The notes: generated from the sequence alone by a model not told the origin. DNA of 64,000 nt from an uncultured Muribaculaceae bacterium (GCA_910577315.1 CAJTME010000001.1:310001-374000), one strand, 5' to 3'; counted from the first letter of the stretch, positions 1 through 10,858 are shown. Translations and numbers: made by a program.

Positions 1-1887
<1,887 letters not shown>

Positions 1888-1920
1888 ATAGTGTATCTAA
1901 AAATAGATCGGTTTTTGTGA

Positions 1921-4900
1921 TTAGTTCTCGAGATTGATGCTGAGACCGAGGCCACGGAGCTCGTGCAGGAGCACGTTGAGCGATTCGGGGATGCCGGGGG
2001 TTGGCATGGGATCGCCCTTGACGATGGCCTCATAGGCTTTAGAGCGGCCGTTGACATCATCACTCTTGATGGTGAGAATCTCCTGGAGGATGTGGGATGC
2101 GCCGAATGCTTCGAGCGCCCAAACTTCCATCTCACCGAAACGCTGGCCGCCGAACTGGGCTTTACCGCCGAGGGGCTGCTGGGTGATGAGCGAGTACGGA
2201 CCGATTGAACGGGCGTGCATCTTGTCTTCAACCATGTGGCCGAGCTTGAGCATGTAAATCACGCCTACGGTAGCGGGCTGGTCAAAGCGCTCGCCGGTAC
2301 CGCCGTCATACAGGTAGGTCTTGCCGTAGCGGGGCAGTCCAGCCTTGTCGGTCCATTCGTTGAGGTCGTCGAGAGTGGCGCCGTCAAAGATGGGAGTGGC
2401 GAATTTCTCGCCGAGCTCGCGGCCGGCCCAACCGAGAACGGTCTCGAAAATCTGACCGAGGTTCATACGCGAGGGCACACCCAGCGGGTTGAGGCAGATG
2501 TCGACCGGCGTACCGTCGGCAAGGAAGGGCATGTCTTCCTGACGCACGATGCGCGATACGATACCTTTGTTACCGTGGCGGCCTGCCATCTTGTCACCCA
2601 CGCCAATCTTACGCTTCTTGGCGATGTAGACCTTGGCAATCTGCATGATGCCTGAGGGCAGTTCGTCGCCAATCGAGATGTCGAACTTGCGGCGGCGCAG
2701 TTCAGCGTCGATTTCCTTCGATTTGCGGAGGTAGTTGACGATTGTCTGGCGGATGAGGTCGTTCTTGTGCTGGTCGGAAGTCCACTTTGAGAGGTTGACC
2801 GTGTCGTAGTTGATGTCGCGGAGGACGTCGGCGGTGAACTTGGTTCCCTTAGGAATGATTTCCGAGCCGAGGAAGTCTTTCACGCCCTGCGAGGTCTTGC
2901 CTGCGGTGAGGGTCATGAGCTTGCCGATAAGCACTTCGAGGAGGGCGTTGAGCTTTTCTTCGTATTCCTCGTCGAGCTGGGGCAGCATGGCGTTTGCGGC
3001 CTTCGATTTTTTCTTCTTGGCGGCACGGGAGAAGAGGTTGGTGCCGATTACCACGCCTTTCAGCGAGGGAGAAGCTTTCAACGAAGCATCCTTCACGTCG
3101 CCGGCCTTGTCGCCGAAGATGGCGCGGAGCAGCTTTTCTTCGGGAGTGGGATCTGATTCGCCCTTCGGGGTGATTTTACCAATCATGATGTCGCCGGGCA
3201 CAACATGCGCGCCGATGCGGATGATGCCGCGCTCGTCAAGGTCTTTGGTGGCGTCCTCGCTGACGTTGGGGATGTCGGATGTGAGTTCCTCCATACCGCG
3301 CTTGGTCTCGCGCACTTCGAGGGAGTATTCATCGACATGAACCGAAGTCAGGATGTCGTCGCGCACGACACGCTCGTTGAGCACGATGGCGTCCTCATAG
3401 TTGTAACCCTTCCAAGGCATGAACGCAACTTTGAGGTTGCGGCCGAGGGCGAGTTCACCTTTTTCGGTGGCATAACCTTCGGTGAGAATATCGCCTTTCT
3501 GGACACGCTGACCGGCCTCGCAGATAGGACGGAGGTCGATTGTCATGCTCTGGTTGGTCTTGCGCCACTTGGGAATATTATAAGTCTTGACAGCGTCCTC
3601 GAATGCGACGAATTCTTCGTCTTCGGTGCGGTCATAACGGATGCGGATGGTGGTTGCGTCGACATATTCGATTGTACCGGCTCCCTCAGCCATGATCTGA
3701 GTGCGGGAGTCGCGGGCGAGCTGGGCCTCGATGCCGGTGCCCACGATGGGCGACTCGCTGCGCATGAGGGGAACGGCCTGACGCATCATGTTCGATCCCA
3801 TGAGCGCACGGTTGGCGTCGTCATGTTCAAGGAACGGAATGAGTGATGCGGCGATTGATGCAATCTGCTGCGGAGCCACGTCCATGAGTTCAACCTCAGA
3901 GGGTGCGACAACGGGGAAGTCGGCGTCCAGACGGGCCTTGACACGGTCGCGTACGAACGAACCATCGTCGTTAAGGGGCGCGTTACCCTGGGCGATTACT
4001 CGGCCTTCCTCGATTTCGGCGGTCATGTAAACCACCTCGTCGTTGTTGAGGTTCACTTTTGAATCCTCAACCTTGCGGTAGGGAGTCTCGATGAAGCCGA
4101 GGTCGTTGATTTTGGCGTATACGCAGAGCGATGAGATAAGACCGATGTTAGGACCTTCAGGGGTCTCAATCGGGCAGAGACGGCCGTAGTGGGTATAGTG
4201 CACGTCTCGCACCTCGAAGCCTGCACGCTCACGCGACAGACCGCCGGGGCCGAGGGCCGACATACGGCGCTTGTGGGTGATTTCGGCAAGCGGGTTGGTT
4301 TGGTCCATGAACTGGCTCAGCGCGCTTGTGCCGAAGAATGTATTGATGACGCTCGAGATGGTCTTTGCGTTGATGAGGTCGATGGGGGTGAATACCTCCG
4401 AGTCACGTACGTTCATGCGTTCGCGGATGGTGCGCGACATGCGGGCGAGGCCCACGCCGAACTGGTTGTAGAGCTGCTCGCCGACGGTGCGCACGCGACG
4501 GTTCGAAAGGTGGTCGATGTCGTCGACGTCAGTCTTCGAGTTGATGAGCTCGATGAGGTACTTGATGATGTTGATGATGTCCTCGCGGGTCAGGACCTTC
4601 ACGTCCATCGAGGTGTCCAGGTTGAGTTTCTTGTTGATGCGGTAGCGGCCTACTTCGCCGAGGTCGTAGCGCTTGTCGCTGAAGAAAAGGTTCTGGATAA
4701 CCTCGCGGGCCGACGCATCATCCGGCGGCTCCGCGTTGCGGAGCTGTCTGTAGATGAATTGCACGGCCTCCTTCTCAGAGTTGGTGGGGTCCTTCTGGAG
4801 GGTATTGAAGATGATGGAATAGTCAGAGGTGTTGACATCCTCCTTGTGGAGCAGGATGTTTGCAACGCCCGATTCGAGAATTTCGTCGATGTGTTTTTCC

Positions 4901-5733
4901 TCGAGCACAGTCTCGCGGTCGATAATCACATCGTTACGTTCAATCGAAACAACTTCGCCGGTATCCTCGTCGACGAAGTCCTCGATCCAGGTCTTGAGCA
5001 CACGCGCGGCGAGCTTGCGGCCGATGGCTTTCTTGAGGTTGGCCTTGTTGACCTTTACCTCTTCGGCAAGACCGAAAATTTCAATGATGTCCTTATCGCT
5101 TTCGAGGCCGATGGCACGCAGGAGAGTGGTCACGGGGAGTTTCTTCTTGCGGTCGATATAGGCGTACATGACATTGTTGATGTCAGTGGCAAATTCGATC
5201 CAAGAGCCGCGGAAAGGTATGATACGGGCAGAATAAAGCTTGGTGCCGTTGGCGTGGGTGGACTGGCCGAAGAACACGCCCGGCGAACGGTGGAGCTGCG
5301 ACACTACAACGCGCTCGGCACCGTTGATTACGAAAGTTCCCTTCTCGGTCATGTAGGGGATGGGGCCGAGATACACGTCCTGAATTTCAGTAGCGAAGTC
5401 TTCGTGGTCGGGGTCAGTGCAATAGAGCTTCAGTTTTGCCTTTAAAGGCACCGAATAGGTAAGCCCACGCTCGAGACATTCCTCGATGGTATATCGCGGG
5501 GGGTCGATGTAATAGTCGAGGAACTCGAGAACGAAGTTGTTCCGGGTGTCGGCTATCGGGAAGTTTTCGGCAAAGACCTTGAAAAGACCTTCGTTGTTGC
5601 GTTTTTCCGGCGGAGTGTCGAGCTGGAGGAAGTCCTGGAACGACTTCAGCTGCACCTCAAGGAAGTCAGGGTAAGGAAGCGGATTCTTTACCGAAGCAAA
5701 ATTAATGCGTTTGTTATCTGAGGAAACTGACAT
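1921..5733 (-). CDS. rpoB: DNA-directed RNA polymerase subunit beta
   Basis: Beta subunit of RNA polymerase, 1270 aa, the normal length for Bacteroidales. It starts MSVSSDNKRINFASVKNPLPYPDF and ends in the typical LRGLGLSIN tail. The rifampicin-pocket region is intact and wild-type in appearance: QFMDQTNPLAEITHKRR is followed by SALGPGGLSRERAGF, so the positions equivalent to E. coli Asp516, His526 and Ser531 are conserved. It is followed by rpoC after 33 bp. A strong hairpin (5802-5837) lies in the 126-bp gap from rplL, a place where transcription from the ribosomal genes into rpoBC is commonly attenuated or the mRNA processed. Nothing in the gene itself is odd. Confidence 0.99.
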   Translation of the reverse strand: MSVSSDNKRINFASVKNPLPYPDFLEVQLKSFQDFLQLDTPPEKRNNEGLFKVFAENFPIADTRNNFVLEFLDYYIDPPRYTIEECLERGLTYSVPLKAKLKLYCTDPDHEDFATEIQDVYLGPIPYMTEKGTFVINGAERVVVSQLHRSPGVFFGQSTHANGTKLYSARIIPFRGSWIEFATDINNVMYAYIDRKKKLPVTTLLRAIGLESDKDIIEIFGLAEEVKVNKANLKKAIGRKLAARVLKTWIEDFVDEDTGEVVSIERNDVIIDRETVLEEKHIDEILESGVANILLHKEDVNTSDYSIIFNTLQKDPTNSEKEAVQFIYRQLRNAEPPDDASAREVIQNLFFSDKRYDLGEVGRYRINKKLNLDTSMDVKVLTREDIINIIKYLIELINSKTDVDDIDHLSNRRVRTVGEQLYNQFGVGLARMSRTIRERMNVRDSEVFTPIDLINAKTISSVINTFFGTSALSQFMDQTNPLAEITHKRRMSALGPGGLSRERAGFEVRDVHYTHYGRLCPIETPEGPNIGLISSLCVYAKINDLGFIETPYRKVEDSKVNLNNDEVVYMTAEIEEGRVIAQGNAPLNDDGSFVRDRVKARLDADFPVVAPSEVELMDVAPQQIASIAASLIPFLEHDDANRALMGSNMMRQAVPLMRSESPIVGTGIEAQLARDSRTQIMAEGAGTIEYVDATTIRIRYDRTEDEEFVAFEDAVKTYNIPKWRKTNQSMTIDLRPICEAGQRVQKGDILTEGYATEKGELALGRNLKVAFMPWKGYNYEDAIVLNERVVRDDILTSVHVDEYSLEVRETKRGMEELTSDIPNVSEDATKDLDERGIIRIGAHVVPGDIMIGKITPKGESDPTPEEKLLRAIFGDKAGDVKDASLKASPSLKGVVIGTNLFSRAAKKKKSKAANAMLPQLDEEYEEKLNALLEVLIGKLMTLTAGKTSQGVKDFLGSEIIPKGTKFTADVLRDINYDTVNLSKWTSDQHKNDLIRQTIVNYLRKSKEIDAELRRRKFDISIGDELPSGIMQIAKVYIAKKRKIGVGDKMAGRHGNKGIVSRIVRQEDMPFLADGTPVDICLNPLGVPSRMNLGQIFETVLGWAGRELGEKFATPIFDGATLDDLNEWTDKAGLPRYGKTYLYDGGTGERFDQPATVGVIYMLKLGHMVEDKMHARSIGPYSLITQQPLGGKAQFGGQRFGEMEVWALEAFGASHILQEILTIKSDDVNGRSKAYEAIVKGDPMPTPGIPESLNVLLHELRGLGLSINLEN

Positions 5734-5801
5734 CTATGAAATTGTAGGTTTGAAGGTGTATTTTGGGAACTTACGAACACAAAGAATAATACGACACAAA
5801 G

Positions 5802-5837
5802 GGGTTAAGAATCCTCCCGCGGGAGGTTTCTTAACCC
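5802..5837 (-). promoter_or_regulatory. Strong hairpin between rplL and rpoB (attenuator or RNA-processing site)
   Basis: A nearly perfect palindrome: a 10-bp outer stem (GGGTTAAGAA with TTCTTAACCC), one T-T mismatch, then the self-complementary CCTCCCGCGGGAGG. It lies 23 bp after the rplL stop and 69 bp before the rpoB start, read on the minus strand. No uridine run follows it, so it is unlikely to be a full intrinsic terminator. Partial attenuation or RNase processing, as known for rplL-rpoB gaps in other bacteria, fits better. The role is inferred; the structure is seen directly. Confidence 0.6.
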
Positions 5838-5859
5838 AGTGTCCTGATTATCAGGGATA

Positions 5860-6234
5860 TTATTTAAGTTCGACTTCAGCGCCGGCTTCTTCGAGTTCCT
5901 TCTTGAGGGCCTCGGCTTCGTCCTTGGTAGCGCCTTCCTTGACTACGCTGGGAGCGTTGTCAACCATTTCCTTGGCTTCCTTGAGGCCGAGGTTGGCTAC
6001 GTCCTTCACTTTCTTAACGACCTGGAGCTTGTTGGCACCGGCGCTCTTGAGGACTACGTCGAAGGAGGTCTTTTCTTCAGCGGCGGCAGCGCCTGCGGCG
6101 GGGCCGGCTGCAACTGCTACGGCAGCAGCGGCGGGTTCGATGCCGTATTCCTCTTTGAGGATCTGAGCGAGTTCGTTTACTTCCTTAACGGTAAGGTTAA
6201 CAAGTTGTTCAGCAAAAGCTTTTAAATCTGCCAT
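5860..6234 (-). CDS. rplL: 50S ribosomal protein L7/L12
   Basis: Stalk protein of the large ribosomal subunit, 124 aa, which recruits translation factors. The N-terminal dimerisation segment (ADLKAFAEQLVNLTVKEVNELA) is followed by an Ala/Gly-rich hinge of about 25 residues and the C-terminal globular domain with KTSFDVVLKSAGANKLQVVK and LGLKEAKEMVD. It sits 43 bp after rplJ and before rpoB, the standard L10-L12-beta order. Length and composition are normal. Confidence 0.98.
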   Translation of the reverse strand: MADLKAFAEQLVNLTVKEVNELAQILKEEYGIEPAAAAVAVAAGPAAGAAAAEEKTSFDVVLKSAGANKLQVVKKVKDVANLGLKEAKEMVDNAPSVVKEGATKDEAEALKKELEEAGAEVELK

Positions 6235-6277
6235 TGTTTTATTATTTTATTTGTTATTGATTCTGATTTGAATGGGT

Positions 6278-6799
6278 TTATTCTTTGTTGGAGAGTGTCT
6301 CCAGGATGCCGTGGAGCTTGGTACCGCCAGAAGTAAGAGCAGATACCACGTTCTTGGCAGGCGACTGCAGAAGGGCGATGACGTCGGCGATGAGCTCGTT
6401 CTTGCTCTTGATGGAAGCGAGGGCGTCGAGCTGATCTGCACCGAAGTAAACGGTCTCTTCAACATAGGCAGCCTTGAGGGCGGGGAGGGTGTCGCCTTTC
6501 TTCACGAAGTCCTTGAGGAGCTTGGCGGGAGCGTTGCCGACGTTGGTGCACATCAGCGAGGTCGACTCCTTGAGAGCGGGATAGAGCTCGGTGAAGTCAC
6601 CGTCGAGCTGTTCGAGGGCTTTGTGGAGGAGGGTGTTCTTGACCACGAGGAGCTTGATACCGGCGTTGAAGCAGGCACGGCGCAGCTCGCTGGTCTTCTC
6701 AGCGTTCAGTCCGGCAGTCTCAACAAGGTAAAAGCCGCTGTATTCCTTGAGGGTATCGACAATATTCTCGATAACCAAAGCTTTATCTTCCTTTTTCAT
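6278..6799 (-). CDS. rplJ: 50S ribosomal protein L10
   Basis: L10, 173 aa, forms the base of the L7/L12 stalk. It starts MKKEDKALVIENIVDTL and carries the family pattern 'FYLVETAGLNAEKTSELRRACFNAGIKLLVVKNTL'-like helix-strand region split here as residues 18-52, with a C-terminal helix that binds L12. Only 20 bp separate it from rplA. That leaves no room for the long L10-binding mRNA leader known from gamma-proteobacteria, so if autoregulation exists it must use a different site. Normal length; confident. Confidence 0.97.
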   Translation of the reverse strand: MKKEDKALVIENIVDTLKEYSGFYLVETAGLNAEKTSELRRACFNAGIKLLVVKNTLLHKALEQLDGDFTELYPALKESTSLMCTNVGNAPAKLLKDFVKKGDTLPALKAAYVEETVYFGADQLDALASIKSKNELIADVIALLQSPAKNVVSALTSGGTKLHGILETLSNKE

Positions 6800-6819
6800 G
6801 TTTTCTTCGGATTAATGGG

Positions 6820-7515
6820 TTATGCTTCCACCGATTTAGCGTCGACTTTGAGGCCGGGGCTCATGGTGCTCGAAAGATAAATGCTCTTGATATAGGTACC
6901 CTTTGCGGTGGCGGGCTTGAGCTTGATCAGGGTATTGACAAACTCGCGGGCGTTGTCGGCCATCTGCTCGGGAGTGAAGGAAACCTTGCCGATCGACGAG
7001 TGAACGATACCATTCTTGTCGACCTTGAAGTCGATTTTACCCTTCTTAACTTCCTCAACAGCCTTGGCCACGTCCATGGTCACAGTGCCGCTCTTGGGGT
7101 TAGGCATCAGGCCACGGGGACCGAGGATACGGCCGAGGGCACCGATTTTACCCATGATAGCAGGCTGGGTGATGATGACGTCAACGTCAGTCCAGCCAGC
7201 TTTGATTTTATTGATATATTCGTCGAGGCCTACATAGTCGGCACCGGCAGCCTTGGCGGCAGCTTCGGCATCGGGGGTGCAGAGAACGAGGACACGGACG
7301 GTTTTGCCGGTGCCGTGGGGGAGGGTAACCACGCCACGAACCATCTGGTTTGCCTTACGGGGATCTACGCCGAGACGCACGTCGATGTCGAACGATGCGT
7401 CGAACTTGGTGAAAGTGATTTCCTTTACCTTTTCTACGGCTTCTGCCAAGGTGTAGGTTTTCCCGGCTTCAATCTTCGCAAGGGCCAACTTCTGGTTTTT
7501 AGTCAGTTTACTCAT
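6820..7515 (-). CDS. rplA: 50S ribosomal protein L1
   Basis: L1, 231 aa, binds 23S rRNA at the E-site stalk. It carries the family core LPHGTGKTVRVLVL, then GRILGPRGLMPNPKSGTVT (residues about 130-150). It lies 18 bp after rplK, the conserved L11-L1 operon in which L1 is the classic translational autoregulator. No identifiable L1-binding stem-loop was established here. Normal length and start (MSKLTKNQKLA). Confidence 0.98.
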   Translation of the reverse strand: MSKLTKNQKLALAKIEAGKTYTLAEAVEKVKEITFTKFDASFDIDVRLGVDPRKANQMVRGVVTLPHGTGKTVRVLVLCTPDAEAAAKAAGADYVGLDEYINKIKAGWTDVDVIITQPAIMGKIGALGRILGPRGLMPNPKSGTVTMDVAKAVEEVKKGKIDFKVDKNGIVHSSIGKVSFTPEQMADNAREFVNTLIKLKPATAKGTYIKSIYLSSTMSPGLKVDAKSVEA

Positions 7516-7533
7516 TTCAATTGAAGTTTAAAG

Positions 7534-7974
7534 TTACTTACCGGGGAAATCGCCTTTGACGGTGATACCCATACTTCTGGCTGTACCGGCAACCATACGC
7601 ATAGCAGATTCGACAGTGAAGCAATTCAAGTCAGGCATCTTGTCGGTAGCAATGGCCTGCACTTGCTCCCAGGTGATTTCGGCAACCTTTGTACGGTTGG
7701 GTTCCTTGGAGCCGGACTTGATGTGTGCGACTTCCTTGAGCTGAACAGCCACCGGGGGAGTCTTCACAACGAAGTCGAAAGATTTGTCGGTGTAGTAAGT
7801 GATTACTACAGGGAGAATCTTACCGGCTTTGTCTTGAGTGCGGGCATTGAATTGCTTGCAAAATTCCATGATGTTGATACCCTTGGAACCCAGGGCGGGA
7901 CCTACGGGAGGCGAAGGGTTTGCAGCTCCACCTTTAATCTGCAATTTGATTTGTCCAGCAATTTCTTTAGCCAT
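7534..7974 (-). CDS. rplK: 50S ribosomal protein L11
   Basis: L11, 146 aa, part of the GTPase-associated centre. It has the typical N-terminal AGQIKLQIKGGAANPSPPVGPALG and the C-terminal rRNA-binding domain with MPDLNC and RMVAGTARSMGI. First ribosomal protein gene after nusG, 72 bp downstream, in the canonical secE-nusG-rplK-rplA order. No anomaly. Confidence 0.98.
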   Translation of the reverse strand: MAKEIAGQIKLQIKGGAANPSPPVGPALGSKGINIMEFCKQFNARTQDKAGKILPVVITYYTDKSFDFVVKTPPVAVQLKEVAHIKSGSKEPNRTKVAEITWEQVQAIATDKMPDLNCFTVESAMRMVAGTARSMGITVKGDFPGK

Positions 7975-8046
7975 TGTAAAAACTAATTAAAAATTTTATT
8001 TATGGGCGCATGAATATTTTCTTTGCGAGCGTAACCTTCGCGCCGA

Positions 8047-8598
8047 TTATTCACGCTCTACTTGCGAATTGTCCAATTCCAATGGATTCGGACGACCGAA
8101 AATCTTGACCATCACAATGAGTTTCTTCTTCTCGCGGTCCACCTTTTCGATGGTACCGGTGAAGCCGTTGAACGGACCCTCGTTGACTTTCACTGTCTCA
8201 CCGACAATGTAGTCGTTGATTTCGCTGTCGGAGGTTTCTTCAAGTTCGTCAGCCGCACCAAGCATGCGCATGACTTCCGACTGGCGGAGACGCTCGGGCT
8301 GGGAGCCCTTCTCGCGGCCGCGCAAAAAGTCAATTACATTGGTGGTGTTGGAGAGCTGGTGAATCACCTCGCCGCAGAGGTCTGCCTCGATGAAGACATA
8401 GCCGGAATAAAGGTTGCGTTCTTTGACAATCTTTTTTCCGTTGCGCACGGTCATCACCTTTTCGGTGGGAATCAACACTTGAAACAAGTAGTTGCCAAGG
8501 TCGGTATTCTTGATTTGTGCGTCAAGAACTTCCTTCACCTTGGCTTCTTTACCGGAAATGGCACGCAACACGTACCAACCTCTTTTGGATTCAGACAT
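8047..8598 (-). CDS. nusG: Transcription elongation/antitermination factor NusG
   Basis: NusG, 183 aa. It has an N-terminal NGN domain (RGWYVLRAISGKEAKVKEVL, LIPTEKVMTVRNGKK, SGYVFIEADL) and a C-terminal KOW domain (VNEGPFNGFTGTIEKVDREKKKLIVMVKIFGR). NusG binds RNA polymerase and Rho or S10. I chose the ATG at 8598 (MSESKRGW). A GTG four codons upstream (8610) is also in frame, but it adds residues absent from relatives known to me. It sits between secE and rplK as in most bacteria. In Bacteroidota some genomes encode several NusG-like UpxY factors, but the position here marks the housekeeping copy. Confidence 0.96.
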   Translation of the reverse strand: MSESKRGWYVLRAISGKEAKVKEVLDAQIKNTDLGNYLFQVLIPTEKVMTVRNGKKIVKERNLYSGYVFIEADLCGEVIHQLSNTTNVIDFLRGREKGSQPERLRQSEVMRMLGAADELEETSDSEINDYIVGETVKVNEGPFNGFTGTIEKVDREKKKLIVMVKIFGRPNPLELDNSQVERE

Positions 8599-8631
8599 TG
8601 ATTTTTCCACTTTCCGAACGGTTTTTGAGAA

Positions 8632-8826
8632 TTAGAAGCTGTAAATGAAATGCATCAAGCGGTCAACCACCTGGTCCATGATGAGTATAATCACAGCGAT
8701 TATGGCGGAAGCAATCATCACGAGCAGGGCGCTTTTAACGACCTGCTTCTTGGTGGGCCAAGAAGTCTTGTAACGAAGCTCGTCATAGGACTCCTCGATA
8801 TTCGTAAGCAGTTGGAGTTTCTTCAT
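8632..8826 (-). CDS. secE: Preprotein translocase subunit SecE
   Basis: Small essential SecYEG subunit, 64 aa. A short cytoplasmic amphipathic region (ESYDELRYKTSWPTKKQ, with the conserved WPT) is followed by one transmembrane helix (about residues 32-52, rich in A/I/V/L). This single-span form is typical outside the enteric bacteria. It is flanked by tRNA-Trp upstream and nusG downstream, the conserved context. Confidence 0.97.
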   Translation of the reverse strand: MKKLQLLTNIEESYDELRYKTSWPTKKQVVKSALLVMIASAIIAVIILIMDQVVDRLMHFIYSF

Positions 8827-8840
8827 TTTTCAAAAATTAG

Positions 8841-8913
8841 CACGGGAAGAGAGGCTCGAACTCCCGACACCTGGTTTTGGAGACCAGTGCTCTACCGACT
8901 GAGCTATTCCCGT
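8841..8913 (-). tRNA. trnW: tRNA-Trp (CCA anticodon)
   Basis: 73-nt cloverleaf on the minus strand. The acceptor ACGGGAA pairs with TTCCCGT, with discriminator G. The D-arm is TAGCTCAGTCGGTAGAGC. The anticodon arm CTGGTCTCCAAAACCAG gives CCA, and the T-arm contains GGGAGTTCGAGCCTC. CCA-3' is not encoded. It sits between tuf and secE, as in many bacteria. Confidence 0.97.
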
Positions 8914-8920
8914 GTATTTT

Positions 8921-8955
8921 AAAGTTGCCGGAGCGCCGGACGTTCCGGCAACTTT
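8921..8955 (-). terminator. Hairpin between tuf and tRNA-Trp
   Basis: A perfect 12-bp stem (AAAGTTGCCGGA with TCCGGCAACTTT) around an 11-nt loop. It lies 29 bp after the tuf stop and just before tRNA-Trp on the minus strand. There is no clear U-run, so it may be a weak terminator or a processing structure that separates the abundant tuf mRNA from the tRNA-secE-nusG transcript. Confidence 0.5.
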
Positions 8956-8984
8956 ATGTTGTTATGTCTTATCCTTGATGGATA

Positions 8985-10169
8985 TTAGTCGAGGATTTCG
9001 GTGATCTGACCCGAACCTACGGTGCGGCCACCTTCACGGATAGCGAAGCGGAGACCCTTGTCGCATGCTACGGGGTTGATGAGTTTCACCTTGATTTCCA
9101 CGTGGTCACCAGGCATTACCATTTCTACGCCTTCGGGGAGGGTGATTTCACCGGTCACGTCGAGGGTACGGATGTAGAACTGGGGACGGTAGTGGTTGTG
9201 GAACGGAGTGTGACGACCGCCTTCTTCTTTCTTCAGGATGTAGACAGAAGCCTTGAATTCGTCGTGGGGTTTAACGACACCGGGGTGGCAGATTACCATA
9301 CCGCGACGGATGTCCTTCTTGTCGATACCGCGGAGGAGGAGACCAACGTTGTCACCGGCTTCGCCCTGATCGAGGAGCTTGCGGAACATTTCAACACCGG
9401 TTACAACCGACTTCATGTCTGCGCCGAGACCCATGATCTGAACTTCGTCGCCAACCTTTACGATACCAGTTTCGATACGACCGGTAGCAACAGTACCGCG
9501 GCCGGTGATCGAGAACACGTCTTCGACAGGCATAAGGAAGGGTTTGTCGACGTCGCGGGGAGGCAGGGGAATCCAGTTGTCAACGGCTTCCATGAGCTCC
9601 ATAACCTTAGCTTCCCATTCGGGTTCGCCGTTGAGGGCGCCGAGGGCAGAGCCGCGGATGATGGGGGTGTTGTCGCCGTCGTATTCGTAAGCGTCGAGAA
9701 GTTCGCGCATTTCCATTTCAACGAGTTCGAGCATTTCTTCGTCGTCGACCATGTCGCACTTGTTGAGGAACACAACGATACGGGGCACGTTCACCTGACG
9801 GGCGAGAAGGATGTGCTCGCGGGTCTGGGGCATGGGACCGTCAGTTGCGGCAACCACGATGATAGCACCGTCCATCTGAGCAGCACCGGTAACCATGTTC
9901 TTCACATAGTCAGCGTGGCCCGGGCAGTCAACGTGTGCATAGTGGCGGTTGGCGGTTTCGTATTCAACGTGTGCGGTGTTGATGGTGATACCACGTTCCT
10001 TTTCTTCGGGAGCGTTGTCGATCTGGTCGAAGGACTTCACTTCGGAGAGACCGGCCTTAGCCAGCACGGTGGTGATGGCGGCGGTCAGAGTGGTCTTGCC
10101 GTGGTCGACGTGGCCGATAGTACCGATGTTAACATGCGGTTTGGTTCTTTCGAATTTCTCTTTAGCCAT
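8985..10169 (-). CDS. tuf: Elongation factor Tu
   Basis: EF-Tu, 394 aa, the GTPase that delivers aminoacyl-tRNA to the ribosome. The P-loop GHVDHGKTTL, the switch motif RGITINTAHVEYET, DCPGHADYVKNM and the guanine-specificity motif NKCDMVDD are all present in order. Domains II and III follow, ending TVGSGQITEILD. It lies in the tRNA-tuf-tRNA-secE-nusG array, presumably driven by the promoter at 10680-10710. It is intact, with the usual length. Confidence 0.99.
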   Translation of the reverse strand: MAKEKFERTKPHVNIGTIGHVDHGKTTLTAAITTVLAKAGLSEVKSFDQIDNAPEEKERGITINTAHVEYETANRHYAHVDCPGHADYVKNMVTGAAQMDGAIIVVAATDGPMPQTREHILLARQVNVPRIVVFLNKCDMVDDEEMLELVEMEMRELLDAYEYDGDNTPIIRGSALGALNGEPEWEAKVMELMEAVDNWIPLPPRDVDKPFLMPVEDVFSITGRGTVATGRIETGIVKVGDEVQIMGLGADMKSVVTGVEMFRKLLDQGEAGDNVGLLLRGIDKKDIRRGMVICHPGVVKPHDEFKASVYILKKEEGGRHTPFHNHYRPQFYIRTLDVTGEITLPEGVEMVMPGDHVEIKVKLINPVACDKGLRFAIREGGRTVGSGQITEILD

Positions 10170-10266
10170 AACTTGCTATTTGTATTTGATTTTGAATGAT
10201 TGATTCTCAACAATTAGCCACGGTAGCGATAAGACGCTATCGGGGCTATACGATTTGTTTTCGTTG

Positions 10267-10338
<72 letters not shown>

Positions 10339-10351
10339 AAATATTTTCGAG

Positions 10352-10424
10352 AGCGGAAGACGAGGCTCAAACTCGCGACCCTCAGCTTGGAAGGCTGATG
10401 CTCTATCAACTGAGCTACTTCCGC
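10352..10424 (-). tRNA. trnG: tRNA-Gly (TCC anticodon)
   Basis: 73 nt. The acceptor GCGGAAG pairs perfectly with CTTCCGC, and the discriminator is U. The anticodon loop CTTCCAA gives TCC, and the T-arm contains GCGAGTTTGAGCCTCGT. Part of the Thr-Tyr-Gly-Thr-tuf array, an order also known from E. coli (thrU-tyrU-glyT-thrT-tufB). Confidence 0.96.
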
Positions 10425-10432
10425 AAAAGTTG

Positions 10433-10514
10433 TGGGCGCGGATGGATTCGAACCACCGAAGGCAGAGCCAGCAGATTTACAGTCTGCCCCATTTGGCCAC
10501 TCTGGAACACGCCC
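10433..10514 (-). tRNA. trnY: tRNA-Tyr (GTA anticodon)
   Basis: 82 nt, longer than the neighbours because of the type II variable arm. The acceptor GGGCGTG pairs with CGCGCCC (one G-U pair), with discriminator A. The anticodon arm CAGACTGTAAATCTG gives GTA. Confidence 0.96.
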
Positions 10515-10554
10515 TTATAATTCAGATATAAGATTTTTGCGAATATCAATTTTG

Positions 10555-10628
10555 AGCCTCTTGTCGGATTCGAACCAACGACCCCGAGATTACAAATCAC
10601 GTGCTCTGGCCAACTGAGCTAAAGAGGC
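10555..10628 (-). tRNA. trnT: tRNA-Thr (TGT anticodon)
   Basis: 74 nt. The acceptor GCCTCTT pairs perfectly with AAGAGGC, and the discriminator is U. The anticodon loop TTTGTAA gives TGT, with a U-U apposition in the middle of the anticodon stem. First gene of the array, about 45-50 nt after the predicted start of transcription. Confidence 0.95.
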
Positions 10629-10679
10629 ATCTTCAATTTTCTCTTGCAATGGGTCTCGGTTGTTTCCCGTTTGCGGTTG

Positions 10680-10710
10680 CAAAGTTAGGCACTATTTTTG
10701 AACTGGCAAA
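10680..10710 (-). promoter_or_regulatory. Promoter of the tRNA-tuf operon
   Basis: Minus-strand -7 box TAACTTTG (10680-10687) and -33 box TTTG (10707-10710) are separated by 19 bp. This matches the primary sigma consensus of Bacteroidota (TTTG, 19-21 bp, TAnnTTTG). Transcription should start near 10673, just upstream of tRNA-Thr(TGT). Confidence 0.8.
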
Positions 10711-10858
10711 ATATTTCGGCGTTTTTTTTCGATAAAAATGCATTTTTGCCTTTATTAAGGCATTTCACATTAATATATATGGGCTTTTTCGCCAACTTTT
10801 GCCGCTCGACAGCCACGCCATCTATTTTTTCGCGCGGTTTATTAGGCTCTGTGGCGGA

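Noticed and set aside
4189..5445. Long plus-strand open frame (over 400 codons) opposite rpoB
   Set aside because: It is an antisense shadow caused by biased codon use in rpoB; rpoB is unmistakable, and the frame has no family resemblance.
6800..6819. L10 leader RNA before rplJ
   Set aside because: Only 20 bp separate rplA from rplJ, too short for the known leader structure.
8599..8610. GTG start four codons upstream for nusG
   Set aside because: The added residues are not found in relatives known to me and an ATG at 8598 gives the standard N-terminus.
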